A stretch of 64,000 nucleotides of DNA, from positions 5,644,501 to 5,708,500 of the forward strand of contig NC_088313.1 in assembly GCF_910592395.1 (NCBI RefSeq). Direction: 5' to 3'. The notes under the pieces are model-generated. The model ran no database searches. It worked only from the letters and a program-made list of their open reading frames with translations, and was not told the DNA's origin. Shown here one piece after another: positions 53,850 to 64,000 of this stretch. The position numbers were made by a program, and so were the translations under genes. The DNA comes from Lineus longissimus. Lineage: Eukaryota; Nemertea; Pilidiophora; Heteronemertea; Lineidae. How positions within the stretch are numbered: position 1 is the stretch's first letter; every line of letters starts with the position of its first letter.

Positions 53850-54729
53850 TTTAAGCAAAGCAAGCACAAAATAAATGAAATGTCAGACAGACGCAGCATC
53901 CAGGCTTCAGAACGGAAGTAAAGTAAAAATCACTAATGCGCATGCGTACAACGCATTGATAGCACCACATTCAAAACGCCACAGAACCGTTTTAGCTGAA
54001 ACGGTTTCAAGACGACTTGAAAGCGCATCATGAACCGTTCTCGTTAAAACGGTTTCAAAACGTTTTAAGGACCCTCTAGTGTGGCACCCTAAACCGTTTT
54101 ACGTGCCTGTCGATGGCACAGAAATGTGACGCGACCTTATTGGTATGAAGTATGGTTGGAAACCTACAACGCCTCATTATCTAGGCCCGTCATTTTGCTT
54201 CTTGGCCAGCTGATATTGGTGAATGATAATAAACCTCCGCCTAACAAATATGCAGGGGGGTTGGACATGCATATCACGGATCGGTCTTATACAGCAGAAG
54301 ATACGGTATGTCCATTCGATAACGAGAAAACGTGTAACAAAAATATGAAAATATCACCGACCGCCAATTACAGCTTTGTTACTGTAGTTCATTAGGTGAA
54401 TCGCAAACCAAGTCAATGGGCCTATCTCTGACGGACCACAAGACTGGGTTGCATTAGGTAACTGAAAATAGTATATCTGCGCTAAGGGAACTAATCTGCA
54501 TGCAAACGACTGGTCGAATGACATGTGTACAAAGCATCGGTTCCGAGCATCGCTGAAAGCTGACGGGTTAATTATATACACTCCCCAGTATAGGGCAGTT
54601 GGAGCAGCCATGCAGGAATGTTCGTGGCTTTGAGGAATGATGATGAGATAACAAAATTACAATGACACAATAGATATATTAGCTGAAGAGAAATCTGTAA
54701 AAGCTTATCTTAAGACCATATTACACAAT

Positions 54730-55018
54730 TTGGAAGTATTTCAGGGCAAAAACTAAACAAACTGAAAGCAGAAGCAGCTTTGTTGGGTGCATACAGAAAT
54801 CAAAAGGATAAACCTTTAGGATTAGCTTGGCCGAGCCAACCACTCAGATTCCTTGGTGTCTGCATATGATACGATGAGGAAGAATGTAAAAATATCAATT
54901 TTGGTGACCGTTTAGAAAAATGTAAAAAAATACTGATTAATTGGAAAAGTAGAAACGTGACCATAATTGGAAAGACACAAATTATCAAAACATTTACACT
55001 TTCGTATTACATACGAGT
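54730..55018 (+). pseudogene. L1-clade reverse transcriptase fragment
   Basis: A plus-strand frame with one TGA reads LGAYRNQKDKPLGLAWPSQP, LRFLGVCI, stop, YDEEECKNINFGDRLEKCKK, ILINWKSRNVTIIGKTQIIK. This matches the region after the catalytic domain in L1/Tx1-type LINEs (the LGV...W..R.LT..G...I.K pattern). The rest of the element is missing. Confidence 0.65.
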
Positions 55019-55290
55019 ATTGTGATTTGGTGTCATTGGAAGATCGCCGTCGCACCCGGTGAAGGCCTATTGTGTCATGCAATTGGCGTGCATAACTTTG
55101 ACGACACTGTATTGGACGTTTGCTATTGTCAGTCGACCGACTCATCAGTTTCAATGTCTCTTTACACTGGCTGAGGCGGTCTAACCATGTCATTTCATGT
55201 AGGCTTTTTTGCCGGCTTGGCTGCATGAATGTGGCTGGCAGGGTCTAGGGTGTACTCTAAATATTCGTGGTTAGAATTAGACAGGTCTAA

Positions 55291-55745
55291 GGCACCTATT
55301 CCATAGAGCTATACCCTATACTATACTATACGCGAACAATAGTTTCATGGTCATGCACCCTTTGTGAAGCCATTGTTCGCGTATAGTGTAGTATACCGTA
55401 TACCTCTATGGGGAAGGTGCCTAAGGCACCTATTCCATAGAGGTATACGGTATACTACACTATACGCGAACAATGGCTTCACAAAGGGTGCATGACCATG
55501 AAACTATTGTTCGCGTATAGTGTAGTATAGGGTATAGCTCTATGGAGAAGGTGCCCCAGGCACCTTCTCCATAGAGCTATACATAGGGTATAGCTCTATG
55601 GAGAAGGTGCCCCAGGCACCTTCTCCATAGAGCTATACCCTACACTACACTATACGCGAACAATGGCTTCACAAAGGGTGCATGACCATGAAACTATTGT
55701 TCGCGTATAGTATAGTATAGGGTATAGCTCTATGGAATAGGTGCC
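55291..55745. repeat. Array of four palindromic MITE copies
   Basis: Copies: 55291-55421, 55425-55555, 55559-55611 and 55615-55745. Three are exactly 131 bp; the third is an internally deleted 53 bp version. Each begins GGCACCT and ends AGGTGCC with inverted arms of about 50 bp (ATAGAGCTATACCCTA; CTATACGCGAACAAT) around an asymmetric core (TTTCATGGTCATGCACCC). Spacers are 3 bp (TAA, CCA, CCA), with TAA before the first copy. Copy 1 is inverted relative to copies 2 and 4. Confidence 0.93.
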
Positions 55746-55913
55746 TCAAGGGCACACGTCCCATGGCACGAGTCAAATGTCACGGAATTGTGTTGAAATC
55801 GCCAACATCAACAGACTTAGGACAATTATCAATTCTTATTGTGACACAAGTACCGTTGACAAAACACAGAAAAAGACGCAAGTTCGCAAGAAAAGAATAT
55901 TTAATACTCTACA

Positions 55914-58259
55914 CTAGTCATCAACATCGGAGAGGGGCAAAAACTCGAGACCCTCGCCCTCTTCTTCCTCTTCAACAACTAGATCATTGATGTCTATTTC
56001 TACATCATTATTTTGTACTAATCTGCTCGCTTGCCAGGCAAGGCTAACTGCTTCCTCCGTAATTCGACCCCAAGCAAGGCCTATCATACGGAGGACCTCT
56101 CGACTGGAAATTGGTGGGCAGGTCCCATCCTCTTCTGTATTGCCCACTTTCCAGGCTTTCCATATTGCCCTTAACCTGCATTTAAATGCATACATGATTG
56201 TCAGGTCAAGTGGTTGCACGAGCGATGTACAACCCCCTGGCACATAGTCCATGCGTCCACCAAGGTCCCCAACAGCCTCCTGGAAGCGTTCATATAGGTG
56301 GGCCGGGTATCTATCCACAATAAGGATGAATTCTTCTTCATCATTAACAAATTCAACCAGTACAGTTTCTATCCATTGAATCAATGAATCAATTCGTGCC
56401 CATCCATTTGGACTTGAAGTTACCTGGAAAGAAATTGAAACTTTTTATAACCCAACGCTTGCGATGAAGAATGGGAGAAAGTAAAACAAGTTTTTGTGCT
56501 CAGTGCGGGAATAGGTCGATACCATTGTGAACAATAATGCGTCAGCTATTGTTTACACGATATTCGTTGGACATCATGTAAGGAATACGATATTAATCAC
56601 AAAGCATTCGTCATTTAACATGGTAGTACAAGCCACACTTACCCGTACATTCTCCGGTGCATGTTCCCTATGTTCTGCTACGACTGCCCCATGTTCAACC
56701 AGTCGAGGGAAGTTCACTTCAGCTCGGCCTTTGCTCCCATCAGCCGCAATTAAAAGGGTGACTGTGCATCCTTCCTTCGGGTTTCCTCTCGATGTTTTTA
56801 TTTCGCCGTCGCGGTTACCTGTGTTATCCATCGAATAATAAAGGGAGAAATCATATCGCACAAATGTCTGGTTCATGTTAAAAAGACGTCGTTTAGAATA
56901 GTTCCTCTCTTCCACTCTTCGTTGAACAACATCCCGAAAGTCGGCTACCAGGTGAGCAGCGTTTTCAGGAATTTTCTTAGAATCCCTTGTACATCTTCTA
57001 TACTTCTATAGCTGATACGATGTCTGAAATATGAAATGATCAGTTTCAAAGAAAAAAGGAAATGCGGATGTGGAAGTAGTTTTAGGTGCTCTAGAAGAAG
57101 CCGCATAATGGTACCCCAAAAAAATGAATACCATTGATTATCGATTTGTCCATCACTAGTCGTACTAATGGTTAACGTATGGCTACGCGGTAGAATATGA
57201 TGAATCAGTGAGGTTGTTGTTTTCAATTACACCCATGCGTAGAAGTAAAATGTAACATTGCACTGTTTATTCACATTTCAGTCAGTGATGTACTTGATGT
57301 TCATTTTCTTGACATTTCCCCTTACCTTTTCATAAAATGTTCAAGCCAGTGTGGAGAGGCTCTGAAATCAAAACGCCGAGGTCGAGACATTTCCAACTGC
57401 GCCCTCTCATCTCCAGGGATATTGTCCACCCATCGTCGGAAATCCCTATGGGCTTGGTCCTTTAAGTCTTGTGCAGAGACTGACAACCCAAAGTCTCTCC
57501 TTCCACGATACCATTCAACTGTGGAATCTTCCATTTCTGGCCAAAGACCTGAAATGATAAAAGGTGTTATTAAGAGCTTCTGTACCACCATTCATGAATG
57601 CTGGAGGACAACACATTTTATCAAACCGTTTACATTCACCTTACCCGACCCCCCCCCAAAAAAAAACCTAACAAAATTCAGAGTTCAATCCATGCTGTAT
57701 ACTGTGTACGCATCCACATAAGCCACCTGGCCTGCAAAATTAGGCCTAGGCCAAGGCGAGTACAATACATCGAAGGTAAACAATGACTTATAACCATTTC
57801 ATTGAATTAACTGTCGGCTGACTTTCGCAAGTGGTCTATTACGAGTGCATACGGTTCGAACCCAGCTTCGGCTCCAAAGTATGGTTCCACTGCAAACTGA
57901 GTTGATGCCGAATTTGGTAGGCCTATATGCAGTGACAGTGACATCCCTGTAATTCTAGAGCGTTAGATTCAATAAAAAGGCGGTCGACGCTCACCGTTCC
58001 CCAATTGACGGTACCGTATCATCCGTCTTCGCCGTTGACATTCTTCATGTGCACCCCTGATGTCATCCTCGTTACGAATCCAGTGGCGGAATGTATTAAC
58101 TCGAATGTTACGAAACCTGGCAAAGTCAGCGGGAGTACGCCCTTTGTCGTGTCCTTCAAGATGAGCCAGCCAGTACTCGTCCATATACCGGATATTTTGC
58201 TCCAACGAATAGGCCTGGAGTCGGCGCCTTGGAGGCGCAGGATCCACATCCATCGCCAT
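55914..58259 (-). pseudogene. Four-exon CENP-B/Tigger-like DDE transposase gene, frameshifted
   Basis: Exons 58259-57995, 57548-57326, 57023-56643 and 56423-55914 join with consensus sites in phases 1, 2 and 0. Exon 1 holds an N-terminal helix-turn-helix (SLEQNIRYMDEYWLAH); exon 2 a Tc5/CENP-B-type second HTH (WVDNIPGDERAQLEMSRP); exon 3 NMNQTFVRYD, where the first catalytic Asp appears to be Asn; exon 4 LIVDRYPAH and SLVQPLDLTIMYAFK with the other two acidic residues, and an acidic tail. Without the defect it would be 456 aa. Exon 3 carries an 8 bp tandem duplication (TATAGAAG twice, about 57001-57016) that shifts the frame. Multiple short introns are unusual for a DNA transposon and could mean a domesticated gene that later died. 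Confidence 0.75.
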
Positions 58260-58322
58260 GCAGATACATGCGCAATGTCAGGCGACGAATAAAAAGAAAA
58301 AAATAGAATCTCGCCTTGCATT

Positions 58323-58872
58323 TTAAATTTTAGTCTTCAGACTGTTGAACGCAACTTTCGGAAGCTCAGTCAATGCCATGAATGCGACAAAATTCTGTGT
58401 AAAGGCCTCCATACACTGCATGACAAAAGTCATTTTGTGGCTTGTTTCCAAAAAAATGTTGCAATGTGTATATGAGAATGTCTTTTGTCGAAGGTGACTT
58501 TTGTAGCAGCTGATTTCTACTTTTGTCATGTAGTGTATGAAGGCCTTTAGGCCTCTCGATGCGATGTCGTAATCATCGTTTATGGGAAACGCCGTGGAAA
58601 GAATACCCTGTGCTAGAGAAAGGCCCATTTAACCCTGCGTTCATGTAATACTATTGACAATGGCTATTCAATTGAAATCACTCTGACCCTGGCACCGGTC
58701 CGAAAAACTTAGAAAATTTCGATTGACATTTTATCTACGGAGGCTCATCAGGGACCTAAACTATGGAAAACATCTTTGTCATTGTTTCACTCTGTTCCCT
58801 CCATCTGACCAGATTTGATTGTCCAAATTGATAGGAATTGCACAATTGGGTAATTTCTCACTGCTTGCATAC
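58323..58872. other. No gene seen
   Basis: Between the DDE gene and the Tc1-like pseudogene. No domain recognised; the left Tc1 end should lie here but no inverted repeat pair was found. Confidence 0.4.
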
Positions 58873-59806
58873 CTAATATCGCGTATTGCCCCCACGGGCT
58901 GCAATGAGCGCTGCAATTCGTCGGGACATGCTTGTAACGAGGCTTTGTATCCTTCGTTGGGGGATTTCGCCCCAAATACGGACAATTGCATCACCAAGGT
59001 CGGCAAGGTTCTGAGGCTGAGGGTCCAAATTTTCGAGTTCTCTATGGTCCCACAGGTGCTCTATGGGGTTCATATCCGGGCTGTAAGGAGGCCAGTCCAG
59101 ACGGTTGACGTCTTGTTCGTGCAAGGAATTGTTCACTATTGCTGCTCTGTGGGGTCTGGCGTTGTCGTCTGCTAGTGTCCAGTTGTTGCCGAAGTGGGCC
59201 CTTGCTTCTGGCAGCACGTGATCTCGGAGGATCTCCAAGTAGAAGAGACCGTTTACATTTTGCTCTAGGACGCGGACTGCAGTTTTTCCATGATAATGAA
59301 TGGCGCCCCAGATATGGACTGAACCACCTCCAAATGGAACACGCAGGCCTACGCAGTCTTCCCGAAGCTGCTCGCCTGGTAATCGACGAACTCTGACCCT
59401 GCCATCAACACGGAACAGCAAGAAACTAGAGGGACTCGTCACCAAAGACGATGTGGCGCCACATTTCGTCCGGCACGTCAGCATGCGCTCTCGCCCACAG
59501 AAGCCGTCGACGTTTTGCCGCATCTGTCAATTTTGGACAGACTACCTGCCTTCTTGCATGATACCCGGCAGCAATCAGCCTCCGGTTTACCGTTGTCCGA
59601 CTAGCGTCAACATTATCCAGGTTGTGCCAGTCATTGCGCAGCTGTGTCGTCGTTTTCTTACGATCTGCACGGCAACGACGCAAGAGATGACGGTCGTCTC
59701 TTTCATTAGAGATGCGAGGACGACCAGTAGATCTCCCAACGTTAACATAACCGTCCTGTCGCCACTTCGAAATCCACCTTTGCACCGTCCTTTTCGAAAG
59801 TCCCAT
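58873..59806 (-). pseudogene. Tc1/IS630-type transposase with a frameshift
   Basis: The N-terminal frame starts at ATG 59806 with a helix-turn-helix (LSKRTVQRWISKWRQDG, then STGRPR) and reaches the first catalytic Asp in IVFGDESL, where TAG follows. The other frame continues from there: SSFLLFRVDGRVRV, HIWGAI, LADDNARPHRA with the second Asp, and DWPPYSPDMNPIEHLWD with the third acidic residue. The frames switch near 59428, most simply by a 4 bp (or 1 bp) insertion after the GAGT codon region. Full length would be about 311 aa. Otherwise well preserved. Confidence 0.85.
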
Positions 59807-59872
59807 CGCGGTTTTTACAATTATGCCTAATTAATACAATTTCACTTAATGCCAAACGTGTCCAATCTTATG

Positions 59873-60662
59873 GCCCGTTCACACCAGAACCGCACCGCGG
59901 GCCGCGACTGCGACTGACGCGCGTTCACCGCCGCGAAAATAACTTCAATAGATTTTCGATCAAAAGGCCTCACCAAAGGTGCGCGGAAAAAACTCGCTGC
60001 CCGAAATAACTTTTGTAGTTATTTTTGCGCGCGCCGCAGCGGTTTTTCTCACTGCGCATGCTCAGTCAGTAAGCGAGTTGAAGAGAGGGTGCGGTCATTT
60101 ACCGGTATGTTCATCTACACGGCGTCATTTCAGCTATTTCAAATGCTGGACCCCCGGCTGGACAATGCCGAAAGCAAAAGCAAAGCGTTTTGCCCTAGTG
60201 GGCGACCAAAGCATGATTTGTTAGTTCTAAAGGAAATTTCGATTTTAGAAGTCGTAAAGAATCAGATTTTGTACGATGAGAGCAACCCAGATCATACAAT
60301 AATCGATTTTAAGGAGGACGCATGGCAAATAATAGGAAAATGCATTGAAACGGATGGAAATTATGGATTTATTTCCCCTTGAAATGCGCTTACCCGTAAC
60401 GTTCCACGCGTAAAGCCCGCTCACACCAAAACCGCGCCGACGGCGAAAAATGGCGCGCGTTCACCGCCGCGAAAACAACTTCAATAGATTTTCAATAAAC
60501 AGGCCACACCTAAAGCCGCGCGGCAAAACTGACGCGCGGTCGCCGCCGCGTCGCCGCCGCGTCGCCGCGTCGCCCCCCCCCCCCCCCGAAGTAACTTTTG
60601 TAGTTATTCAGTGCGCTTGCCGCGGTGGTCTTTCTCACTGCGCATGCTCAGTCTGCAGATGG
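59873..60662 (+). repeat. Two GC-rich direct repeats (59873-60075 and 60411-60662)
   Basis: Both begin with GCCCG.TCACACCA.AACCGC and share CGCGCGTTCACCGCCGCGAAAA, AACTTCAATAGATTTTC, TAACTTTTGTAGTTATT and CTCACTGCGCATGCTCAG. They resemble Harbinger-type termini, but both are in the same orientation, so they are two ends of different copies or a duplicated end. CpG is frequent. Confidence 0.75.
60089..60382 (+). pseudogene. MADF-like domain fragment between the direct repeats
   Basis: The frame contains LLVLKEISILEVVKNQILYD, then ESNPDHTIIDFKEDAWQIIG, the start of a MADF DNA-binding domain (the hydrophobic helix, PxLYD and Trp pattern). The domain stops short after GKCIETDGNYGF, so the second half is missing. 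MADF proteins accompany Harbinger transposases. The exact start is unclear; an ATG lies at 60164 in another frame. Confidence 0.5.
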
Positions 60663-61128
60663 TGTGGAACACCAGCCTCCCTCATAAGTACCACTTTAGA
60701 GTATGATACATCATACACTGGCACTTTCACACAACTAATGTACAGGCACCGCTATGTGCGTGTAGTACCGTTGACTGTTCGTTTTAAAGCACCGAGAAAA
60801 CGTATGTTCGCGATTTCATTTTTATTGTTTCGAATTTATTTTTATCAATTTAATATTTGTCTCAGTGTACGACCAGGAGGGTCGCAGAGAAGAATCCGTG
60901 CAACGAAGATGCCCTTGTACCCTTGATACAAGTTTTAGAAGAATAAAATGTTATTATGGCCGAATTTTATTGTAATTGCATAAATCACAGAAATGTGTGA
61001 TGTGTTGCGTTCACTCTTCATCTTTAAGTTGCAACGATTATTGCACAAACAAATATTTGGTTAATTAATGTGTGGTTCATAAATATTGTTACAAGAAACT
61101 GAATGATCGAGTCTTTAATTTCTCTTAC

Positions 61129-61432
61129 CTCAAGCAAATGGCCAGCCGTTCCCTAGTGGTGTTTGCCTCGCGATAATTAGTGTCGGACCTATTTATGTCG
61201 TCAGCATCTATGAGAGCAAGGACATGTTCAAAATGCCATGGGGTCATTCTGAAGTACTCAAAGAATTGTCTTCGTAGGAGTACAGACTTTTCACCAAGTG
61301 ATGATATTCGCCAAGTTTCTTTCTTTTTTGGAATATATCAGGCACCCGAATCGAACGTTGCCCTTTGCGTTTTCTATGCTTTAGATAGGCATAAAATGCC
61401 AAAATATCACAGATGTCCTCTTCTGACTCCAT
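61129..61432 (-). pseudogene. Harbinger transposase N-terminal exon, frameshifted
   Basis: From ATG 61432: MESEEDICDILAFYAYLKHR, VPDIFQKRKKLGEYHHLVKS, then a frameshift near 61265, then RRQFFEYFRMTPWHFEHVLA, NYREANTTRERLAICL and a splice donor (GTAAG). This is the N-terminal part of PIF/Harbinger transposases before the DDE_Tnp_4 domain. No following exon with the catalytic domain was found toward 60.6 kb. Confidence 0.65.
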
Positions 61433-61588
61433 TTTGATAACCATATGGACTAATTTCTCGCTTGAAATGTGCGCTTCTCGCAGCGTTTCGCACGTTGGTG
61501 TGACCCCTGTGTGACCCATGTATGTGGGCGGAAACCCTTCAGACAGGACGAGTGTCGTAAGTTTGTCTCCGAAAGTAATTAAAGAAAA

Positions 61589-63423
61589 ATGGCTGTTAAT
61601 GCACTTGATCAAGTGATTACTTTCATGCTGTCATTTACCTACGTTAATAAACCCGGCTTTGGAATCCAGCGGACTGTATCTGTCCTTCAATGCGGGATAA
61701 CATGTGCGATTGCTCAGGACTGCCAGGCATTCTCCATCATGGGTCATGTTTGTCTCTGGGTTATCCCATTAAACAAAGCAGCATGGAACTGTAGCCAGGG
61801 GAAAACTGGAGTGAAATACCGGTATTGGGAAAAAAAGGTATTTTTTCGATTCAGGATGTCTCTTTGTAGTAGAGACAACGTCCACCACAATACATTATGC
61901 TTCCACAGTATCGCTCGGTTGAAGAATCAGGTTTAGCGGATGCTGTATAGTCTCGGGGATTACTATTGTATATAAACATCTTTTTAAACTTATTTTTCGT
62001 ACTCTATTGTCTTAACTGATAACAGTGGACACGAAAAACGAGTTTCTGAGTTTGAGGATTTTCGGAACCAAACAATAATGCATCATTATTTCACGAAGGC
62101 CCTTGTTTTTGGTGTCTTGACAGGAGACGCAAGAATAAAAATAACAAATGAATACGAGTTATTGTTTTAACCCTATTTCTTGATCATTGCTTTATGAGGC
62201 ACTCTTTCTACCCTAAAATAGCTTGCCTAGCTAAATTAGTGCGCGCGTTTTGAGCTGCTTAATTTGTCAAAGTTTTGATAGTATCGTACTCTATTCACGG
62301 TCTTCCTTCATTTTATTTTTCATACTTTACTGCAGATGGACTATGAACTAATAACTGTACTACTTCTCACCTCCAGAAATACCAGCACAGCTACAGTCTA
62401 AGTATCAAAGGGCAATTTCCGGTCTGGAAATCCAAGTGGCATTACCACTTGAAGCTGAAGTGCGTTGTAGGTATAACTCCCATCCGCGACATAGTGTCGT
62501 CTACCCTCAATGTTTATGTCTTTTCGCAAGACGGGAATAAATCGCCCTATGCATTAAAGCATAATTTCTTTGTACCTGAACTCGTGGCCATTGCTGGCGA
62601 TTATGAAGATGGGATTATCGGTATTTGTCAGCAAGACGCACGCGAGTGGCCAAAGCATGACCTAAGTGCCCTTGCAATAAGTTTGGATGGACGCACTCGT
62701 CGACAAATATTGCTACCGTATAAGCAATTCAGGAGTAATCGTGGCCCCAGCAATTCAATATTTAGATACCTCAGGTTTGCAGCTCATAGTAATATAGTCG
62801 TTTTTGCAATCACTCATCTTCTTATTTCCAAATCAATCAAAAAGTATGTTACTTTTAGTAACTTGTTCAGTATAAGAAAGCTCGGTATTGTACTTAAACT
62901 TGAGTTTTTCAAATCTCTCGAAGGTGAAAAGTATTCACCAGTATTGGTGCATCATATTCCCATCCCGCTTAGTAATCCTCAGTTTGACGCTGAAGGAAAT
63001 CTTTTCCTGTTTACATTTAAACCTTTCAAAATGACCATAGCTGAAAGAAAACATATGTACAAGAAGACGAGAACGTTTGAATTTGAAGAGAATCGGTTGA
63101 GAACTATTATTTATGCCAGGATATTTGGAACCAATATCATTTCCGTTGCTTGGAACAGAACTTATGGCTACTCCTACCGAGAGACTGACGAAGTTTACCC
63201 ATCCCAAACGTTGTACCATATGTATGAAGCGGATTCGTGCAGGGACAAGTCATCACCAGCAGTTTCCATCAGAAGCAGATTTCGATTAATCTCTAACGTC
63301 GTTGGCCAACCTAAGTCTGCCTTTTTCGTCGTCGACAGATCTGGAATAAATCGCCTGATGGTTTGGCCGAAGAAATATAAATTCAGGAAAGGTCATACAC
63401 CGAGTGCGAACATTTACATCTAA
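61589..63423 (+). CDS. PAN/apple-domain protein with unknown C-terminal domain
   Basis: Two plus-strand exons join in phase 0. The first ends at 61837 (donor GTATTT) and carries a PAN/apple-like Cys pattern: VLQCGITCAIAQDCQAFSI, HVCLWVIPL, AAWNCSQGKTG, YRYWEKK. Its upstream limit is unclear; an in-frame ATG is at 61589 and a possible acceptor at about 61668. The second exon, 62377-63423, gives 348 aa to TAA with motifs such as ISLDGRTRRQILLPY, FDAEGNLFLF and FFVVDRSGINRLMVW, spaced like blades of a beta-propeller, though I recognise no family. No signal peptide was found, so a 5' exon is probably missing. PAN domains usually mark secreted or surface proteins. The frame overlaps an antisense Harbinger fragment at its start. 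Confidence 0.6.
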
Positions 63424-63904
63424 CACAAAGAGAAATTTGTACATTATCAATTGGAGTTATAAGAACAATACCAGTCACGATCAGCCACCACGACCATAAC
63501 TTCCACCTCATGCCGTGCATGCAGAGATCTAGGTAATTGAGCCTGCGTGTTTGAGTGAGGTTAAAGGGTAACTCGTGTCAAATTTCACCATATAATGTTT
63601 TAGCTGTTTTTGACAAATGACTACGTCACTTTCTCATAAATCGGTAAGGTTTTTGAATCGAAATGCAAATTTTCTAGAAATTGATGGTTTTAATCCCGCC
63701 CGGACGGCTCGCTTCGATGCCGTTGAAATCGCGCTACGCCGACGACGTTTTCGTTGATGACGTCACAACATGAACATTTTCGCGGTCGCGGTGGTTTACA
63801 TACCCGCGAGAAAAAAAATCTCATTCGCTTATTCACAACTGCCATTGACCATTGACATTCCATCCTGTCCTTACACAATATATACACGATAAGAACTGAA
63901 GATT
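63424..63904. other. 3' flank; no gene seen
   Basis: No canonical AATAAA close to the stop of the PAN gene; a GAACAATACC stretch follows. A minus-strand ORF at 63690-63887 has no domain. Confidence 0.4.
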
Positions 63905-64000
63905 ATGGAGAAGAAGAAGGCAAGGGTTGTCGGGTGGCGTTGTCCGGCAAAACTGAAGGTGTTGGGGTTTTCCGCTGGCCTGACCCTATCAAAGAACTGG
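63905..64000 (+). pseudogene. Possible THAP-domain start, cut by the window edge
   Basis: From ATG 63905 one frame gives MEKKKARVVGWRCPAK, and a neighbouring frame continues TEGVGVFRWPDPIKEL, which together resemble the start of a THAP zinc finger. This requires a frameshift near 63950 and only 96 bp are visible. Confidence 0.25.

Larger units (their letters stand above)
52593..54086. mobile_element. Harbinger-type element remnant with Myb/SANT gene
   Basis: GCCACACTAGA near the left end and its inverse (TCTAGTGTGGC) near the right, with AAAACGTTTTGA blocks inside both ends, frame a Myb/SANT gene of the kind carried as a second ORF by PIF/Harbinger elements. No DDE transposase is present. 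About 0.83 kb of the length is a nested ISL2EU-like insertion. Confidence 0.5.

Noticed and set aside
57849-57861. Perfect B-box-like GGTTCGAACCC suggesting a tRNA
   Set aside because: No A-box, anticodon arm or acceptor stem at the right distance; lies in an intron of the DDE gene.
59880-60650. CpG-island promoter
   Set aside because: The GC-rich blocks are two copies of a transposon end, and no gene starts next to them.

Overview
The window is nuclear DNA of an animal, most likely a marine invertebrate: genes are split by GT-AG introns, class A GPCRs and a CYP2-type cytochrome P450 are present, and a wide range of transposon families fills the spaces. I cannot name the phylum. A lancelet, hemichordate, annelid, mollusc or brachiopod would all fit. 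No bacterial operon, CRISPR array or rRNA gene was seen.

Left edge (1-3.1 kb): a minus-strand CR1/Jockey-like LINE, with a frameshifted ORF1 and an ORF2 (endonuclease plus reverse transcriptase) carrying one stop, running off the window. From 4.4 to 24.9 kb lies a head-to-tail array of four paralogous GPCR genes (A-D), each with three coding exons and identical intron phases (2, then 1). B, C and D are intact in sequence (343 aa). A carries a 1.05 kb Harbinger-like insertion in intron 2 (TTA target duplication) and a complete piggyBac element in the last exon (TTAA duplication), which gives it a new C-terminus. D carries a 2.1 kb insertion in intron 2. A different, intronless-looking GPCR lies on the minus strand at 26.9-27.8 kb, next to mariner and GIY-YIG retroelement relics.

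The middle (28-48 kb) is gene-poor except for a minus-strand CYP2-like P450. Six of its exons can be joined by phase between 35.1 and 48.1 kb; the N-terminal exon(s) were not found. Its long introns hold a Mutator-like element with a 9 bp target duplication and a second transposon nested in it, a 1.5 kb tandem duplication, and a TIR element at 45.5-46.2 kb.

The right part (49-61.5 kb) is a transposon graveyard with heavy nesting: a zinc-finger/acidic ORF split by an element with inverted minisatellite arms, a second Mutator-like copy inside another TIR element, a Myb/SANT (Harbinger accessory) gene split by an ISL2EU-like element, an L1-like RT relic, a four-copy array of a perfect-length 131 bp palindromic MITE, a four-exon CENP-B/Tigger-like DDE gene broken by an 8 bp tandem duplication, a Tc1-like pseudogene and Harbinger/MADF pieces. 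At the right end is a plausible host gene with a PAN/apple domain and a 348-codon last exon of unknown fold (61.6-63.4 kb), followed by a possible THAP-like fragment at the edge.

The strongest things to follow up are the GPCR array with its transposon-derived receptor tail, the palindromic MITE array, and the two Mutator-like elements with exact 9 bp target duplications.
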